Shown piece after piece: positions 4,654 to 7,764 of a stretch of DNA of 7,764 nt. Source of the stretch: UBA2128 sp964534955 (lineage in GTDB: Bacteria > Fidelibacterota > Marinisomatia > Marinisomatales > UBA2128). Position 1 is the first letter of the stretch, and every line of letters starts with the position of its first letter. The notes beneath the pieces were generated by a model. The model was not told where the DNA came from, made no database searches, and saw only the letters and a program-made list of their open reading frames with translations. The stretch spans positions 1-7,764 of the forward strand of contig CAZHRR010000121.1 of assembly GCA_964534955.1 (NCBI GenBank). The letters are read 5' to 3'. The position numbers and the translations under genes were made by a program.

Positions 4654-7581
4654 GAAAGTCGCCTTTACTCCAACCCTTATTTGCCGTGGCTGCGAATAAT
4701 AATCAGGACGGGTCAGGTAGTCGTCCAATGTATGTACACCAATTTCCCCGGCGTGGTCTTCCAGCGACTGACCTGCATAAGTAGGAATCAGAGAGTAGCC
4801 AGCCCGCCCGGTATCATTGTAAACATATTTCTCATTCCTAATATCGAACAGATTGTACGTCTTCATGAAAAACTGCAAAGCGGCTCCCTTCCACCTAGTC
4901 ACAAAGTAATGCATCTCCATATCTGATGTAAAGCGATACGGCTTACGGCCGCTGTTCTCCTCCGCTTCCCTCTGACCCTGGTACTGGGGAGTATAAGGCA
5001 GTCCGGTAGAATATTTATTGATGACACTGATACCCCACTTTCCGGGATTTCTCCACGTTAACGTACCATTCAGTGAGTGAGATACGTCCCAGCTCAGGAA
5101 TACTACCTGTTTCTCACTTTCCTGCGGCGGATCGCTCAGATTGTCATAGTACTTGGCATCTGGGGATGATGCGTTTCCCTGGGCAATTTGAAAAGTATAA
5201 TCAAGATTAGCTGAAAAACTGGTACTAGGGCGAATTTTGAGTGCAGCAGTAACACCTCGTACATTACCGTAGTCTTCGTTCACATAACGAGTGTAGCGGA
5301 AGGAGTTGTTGATAAAATTATATTCTGAGGACAGCCAGTTCATGATATCCCTGTAGAACATGGTGATATCGATGGCAGCACTTTCTGATAACTGCTGCTG
5401 TAGACCTAGTTCATAGATTACAGTTTTCTGAGGTTTCAGATCAGGATTACCAATCCGTGTCAGACTTCCCGATTTCACCTCCAAATCCGGATTGCGGTAA
5501 AGATATTTGAACGGAGGTATCTGGAAGAAGTGCCCATAAGAAAAGTGGATGTAACCCGCATCCGTAATAGGGAAAGAGACACCCAGCCGGGGGCTTATCT
5601 GCCACTTGGGAGTTGCCGCCAATTTTTTCGAATCAGCCGGATGCTCCTTATCCGTAAATATGCTGTCTCTTGAATCGAAGTAGTCGTACCTGATACCCAA
5701 CTGCATAACCATATCCTTGAGCTCTATCTTGTCCTGAAAGTAGGCGGCAAATTCCACTGGCTCCCGCGTGTACTCATCGTGTCCAGTAGAAGAAGTAGAC
5801 TGGATATAAGGCATGTCTTCCGTCCGGTTGCTTAGTTCAATAGAGATACTATTTGAGTGGAGCGAGTAGCGGGTCGCTTCAAACCCGAGTTTTAACTCAT
5901 GAGAATGTACTATCTGACTTGTGAGGTCAAATTTCAGTGTCTGAGTACGTGAATCGCTCAGGTAATAGCCCAATCCCGTACCGCCGAAATAAAAGTGGTA
6001 GCTCGGGATAATCGTCCGGTTCTCCGGCCGAACATAATTAGGAATATCAAAAGTGTCATTAACTGCGATGGCAACAGAGTCCCCCACCCAGAGAGTATCA
6101 ATAAAAAGCGTGTACCATGTGGGGTTCGGAATGAATGCTCCGTATTCTGCCAGAAAATCCCAATCTATGGTGAGAGTCTCAAGTGAATCGTTTCCATTCA
6201 AATCTTCAGAGATACTCCCGCCGATGAGATCAATTTCTCCGTTTCCGTTTATATCCTCATTCCACTCATACGGTACCTTCAACTCATGTACGTACTGGGC
6301 AGCATCACTGTCTTTCTGGGAAAATTTGACGGTATAAAAAGTTTTAGGGGATAAGGAATGTGTTAGATGGAAGGCGTGCATGTTGTTCTCGTATATGTGA
6401 TGATAGTTACCATCGGGATTATACTTAAAGCGATGGCCATCTGCTACCGAGCTGTATTTCTGATATTCGCCGCCGCTGCCTGTATATTGGTACATCAGCT
6501 TCAATGTTTTCAATGGGCGGAAAGTCATCTTTCCCATCAGGTTCCACGACCTACTGGGATTCATGGGTACAACTTCGTTGTCTCCAGTAGAAATGATAAG
6601 CCAGTCATCTCCAACGAAAATACCATAATCAATAGTGTTGTGTTCGCGGATGCCGTAGAGCCACCCTTTGCTCCCTTTCAGACTGGCAGAGCCGAGGAAA
6701 GAACCGCCGAAGATAGGAAGTGGTCCGCTAAGGGAAAAGTCAGTCCGTGTAAAGTTCAGTGGATCAATCTCATCCAAGTTCAGGAAATTAGGTGCTCGCT
6801 CAGTGTTTAGGAAATTCTCATTGGGGAAGAGGTCTCCAGAGTATGTTATTAACTCACCACTGAATCTATCCGCACCTTCTTTGGTCACAAGATTAACAAT
6901 CCCGCTCATGGCTTTCCCGTACTCAGCATTAAATGTTCCGGAGATAAGCGTAAGTTCCTGGATCATACTTGTGGCGATCCCGATTCCCAGTCCGCTGCTG
7001 AATGGGTTAATTACCGGAATACCATCGATCATATAGAGGACCTCGCTGGTGCGGCCTCCGCGAATATGAATCTCTCCGCCGGCACCTTGTGTCACTCCCG
7101 CCTTCGTCTCCAGTAGAGCTTGGAAGCTTTCAGCCGGGAGTAAGGCTATCTCCTCAGAGGTGATGACCGCTTTGCTGGATGTAAGGTCGGCTTCTACCAT
7201 GGGTCGTTCTGCTGTCACAGTCACAACCTGGCCTTCAAGTGAGCCCTCCGTTAGTTCGAAATCGATACGGGAAGTCATGTCGGTCTTGACCAGGACATTG
7301 CCTATGGTCATTGGATTATAACCAATCATTGAGGCAGTAACCGAACGGGTACCGGGTGGAACATTAAGAATTGTGTAGCGACCTTCTGTATCTGTAGCCG
7401 CTCCCAACTCTGTACCAACCAATACCACATTTACGCCCATCAGAGGTTCGCCGGTTTCACGGTCAGTCACCCTGCCGGCGATTTTCCCTGTAGTACTGGC
7501 CAGCAAAAGCGACGAAAGAGATAGCACAGAAATAATCAGATGAAGCGGATTTTTCCGAATGATGTTCACGAGTGGTTTCAT
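4651..7581 (-). CDS. TonB-dependent outer-membrane receptor with N-terminal carboxypeptidase-regulatory-like domain
   Basis: From ATG 7581-7579 the protein has 976 residues. Residues 1-30 are a signal peptide (basic MKPLVNIIRK, then a Leu/Ser core). Residues ~33-115 are a CarboxypepD-reg-like beta-sandwich (GKIAGRVTDRETGEPLMGVN, GRYTILNVPPGTRSV, ASMIGY). A TonB-box-like VVTVTAERP sits at 119-127. The plug (~130-245) shows IHIRGGRTSEVLYMIDGIPV (171-190) and FNAEYGKAMSGIVNLVTKEG (217-236). The rest is a long barrel with late receptor motifs (PRLGVSF, GNPDLKPQKTVIYELGLQQQ, LFDIRNEKY) and the outer-membrane terminus RVGVKATF. Such receptors bind a ligand at the surface and use TonB-ExbBD energy for uptake; the ligand here is unknown. 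An in-frame TTG at 7626-7624 would add 15 residues before the signal peptide, but it lies in the predicted promoter spacer, so I chose ATG. Odd point: two dockerin-like calcium loops at 443-468. No SusD-like gene follows. Confidence 0.93.
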   Translation of the reverse strand: MKPLVNIIRKNPLHLIISVLSLSSLLLASTTGKIAGRVTDRETGEPLMGVNVVLVGTELGAATDTEGRYTILNVPPGTRSVTASMIGYNPMTIGNVLVKTDMTSRIDFELTEGSLEGQVVTVTAERPMVEADLTSSKAVITSEEIALLPAESFQALLETKAGVTQGAGGEIHIRGGRTSEVLYMIDGIPVINPFSSGLGIGIATSMIQELTLISGTFNAEYGKAMSGIVNLVTKEGADRFSGELITYSGDLFPNENFLNTERAPNFLNLDEIDPLNFTRTDFSLSGPLPIFGGSFLGSASLKGSKGWLYGIREHNTIDYGIFVGDDWLIISTGDNEVVPMNPSRSWNLMGKMTFRPLKTLKLMYQYTGSGGEYQKYSSVADGHRFKYNPDGNYHHIYENNMHAFHLTHSLSPKTFYTVKFSQKDSDAAQYVHELKVPYEWNEDINGNGEIDLIGGSISEDLNGNDSLETLTIDWDFLAEYGAFIPNPTWYTLFIDTLWVGDSVAIAVNDTFDIPNYVRPENRTIIPSYHFYFGGTGLGYYLSDSRTQTLKFDLTSQIVHSHELKLGFEATRYSLHSNSISIELSNRTEDMPYIQSTSSTGHDEYTREPVEFAAYFQDKIELKDMVMQLGIRYDYFDSRDSIFTDKEHPADSKKLAATPKWQISPRLGVSFPITDAGYIHFSYGHFFQIPPFKYLYRNPDLEVKSGSLTRIGNPDLKPQKTVIYELGLQQQLSESAAIDITMFYRDIMNWLSSEYNFINNSFRYTRYVNEDYGNVRGVTAALKIRPSTSFSANLDYTFQIAQGNASSPDAKYYDNLSDPPQESEKQVVFLSWDVSHSLNGTLTWRNPGKWGISVINKYSTGLPYTPQYQGQREAEENSGRKPYRFTSDMEMHYFVTRWKGAALQFFMKTYNLFDIRNEKYVYNDTGRAGYSLIPTYAGQSLEDHAGEIGVHTLDDYLTRPDYYSQPRQIRVGVKATF

Positions 7582-7608
7582 AGAATTACGCAGACTATAA
7601 CGCGGATA

Positions 7609-7637
7609 AATATAGAACGACTGCAATGGAATGGCAA
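7609..7637 (-). promoter_or_regulatory. Predicted promoter of the receptor operon
   Basis: On the minus strand, TTGCCA (7637-7632) and TATATT (7614-7609) are separated by exactly 17 bp. Each matches the sigma-70 consensus at five of six positions. The -10 region read as TATATTTA also fits the Bacteroidota-type TAnnTTTG pattern at seven of eight positions. Transcription would start near 7602, giving a leader of about 20 nt before ATG 7581. That leader contains no Shine-Dalgarno sequence. The match is by eye, with no expression data. Confidence 0.5.
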
Positions 7638-7669
7638 CAGGTGAAATACTTCTGGAAAATACATCAACT

Positions 7670-7764
7670 CTATGCTATCTGCCTTTCCATGGATTCTTCC
7701 AGCCGTCGAGCTTCTCCCAGGAAGGAATCAACATCCATCTCCCTCAGAAAAAGGACTCCATGTG
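7670..7764 (-). CDS. 3' end of an unidentified upstream gene (partial, runs off the window)
   Basis: A minus-strand frame is open from the window edge (first full codon 7762-7760) to TAG 7672-7670. It encodes 30 residues that begin HGVLFLREMDVD and end SFLGEARRLEESMERQIA. The tail reads as an amphipathic, charged helix (Glu/Arg/Leu spacing), a common kind of C-terminus and too short to place in a family. Its stop lies 33 nt before the -35 element of the receptor promoter, and no terminator hairpin is visible between them, so some read-through into the operon is possible. A competing plus-strand frame is also open here, which limits confidence. Confidence 0.5.
   Translation of the reverse strand, partial: HGVLFLREMDVDSFLGEARRLEESMERQIA

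Noticed and set aside
6367..6810. Plus-strand open frame of 147 codons inside the receptor gene
   Set aside because: It is antisense to conserved receptor barrel and loop sequence, and no recognisable protein family appears in it.
7626..7764. Plus-strand frame open from ATG 7626 to the window edge
   Set aside because: Its second half is a Ser/Arg-rich run typical of an antisense shadow. The opposite strand encodes a plausible charged helix ending at a stop well placed before a promoter. It cannot be fully excluded from 139 bases.

Overview
The window holds the end of one gene, a compact three-gene operon and a structured intergenic element; all genes are on the minus strand. Gene order in the direction of transcription (right to left) is: the last ~30 codons of an unidentified gene; a TonB-dependent outer-membrane receptor with an N-terminal carboxypeptidase-regulatory-like domain; a 1112-residue secreted multidomain protein with an Asp-rich calcium-loop region, a fibronectin-III-like region and a C-terminal type IX secretion (T9SS)-like sorting domain; and a PorV/PorQ-type (UPF0164-like) outer-membrane beta-barrel protein. 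The three complete genes are joined by a TGATG overlap and an ATGA overlap. A good promoter match (TTGCCA, 17 bp, TATATT) sits just upstream of the receptor gene.

The protein set points to a Gram-negative bacterium of the FCB superphylum (Bacteroidota and relatives). The wording of the secreted protein's C-terminus (VVPNPY..., G-V-Y-x-Y-H-V, ending GKFALIK) and of its Asp-rich segment resembles what I remember from Candidatus Neomarinimicrobiota (SAR406) and related candidate phyla. That assignment is inference from memory. Start codons lack clear Shine-Dalgarno sequences at useful spacing, which also fits this part of the tree.

Layout: 17-191, a long imperfect inverted repeat enclosing several nested hairpins; 192-281, A+T-rich spacer with no gene; 282-1316, PorV/PorQ-like protein; 1313-4651, secreted protein; 4651-7581, TonB-dependent receptor; 7582-7669, promoter and leader; 7670-7764, 3' end of an upstream gene.

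Working model: the receptor binds or imports something at the outer membrane, the large protein is exported to the surface through a T9SS-like route, and the PorV/PorQ-like barrel helps move, anchor or process that partner. No SusD-like lipoprotein is encoded between the receptor and its neighbours, so this is not a standard Sus pair. The most unexplained DNA is the 17-191 element. It could be a MITE-like insertion, a structured RNA read from the plus strand, or the 3' end of the operon transcript including its terminator.
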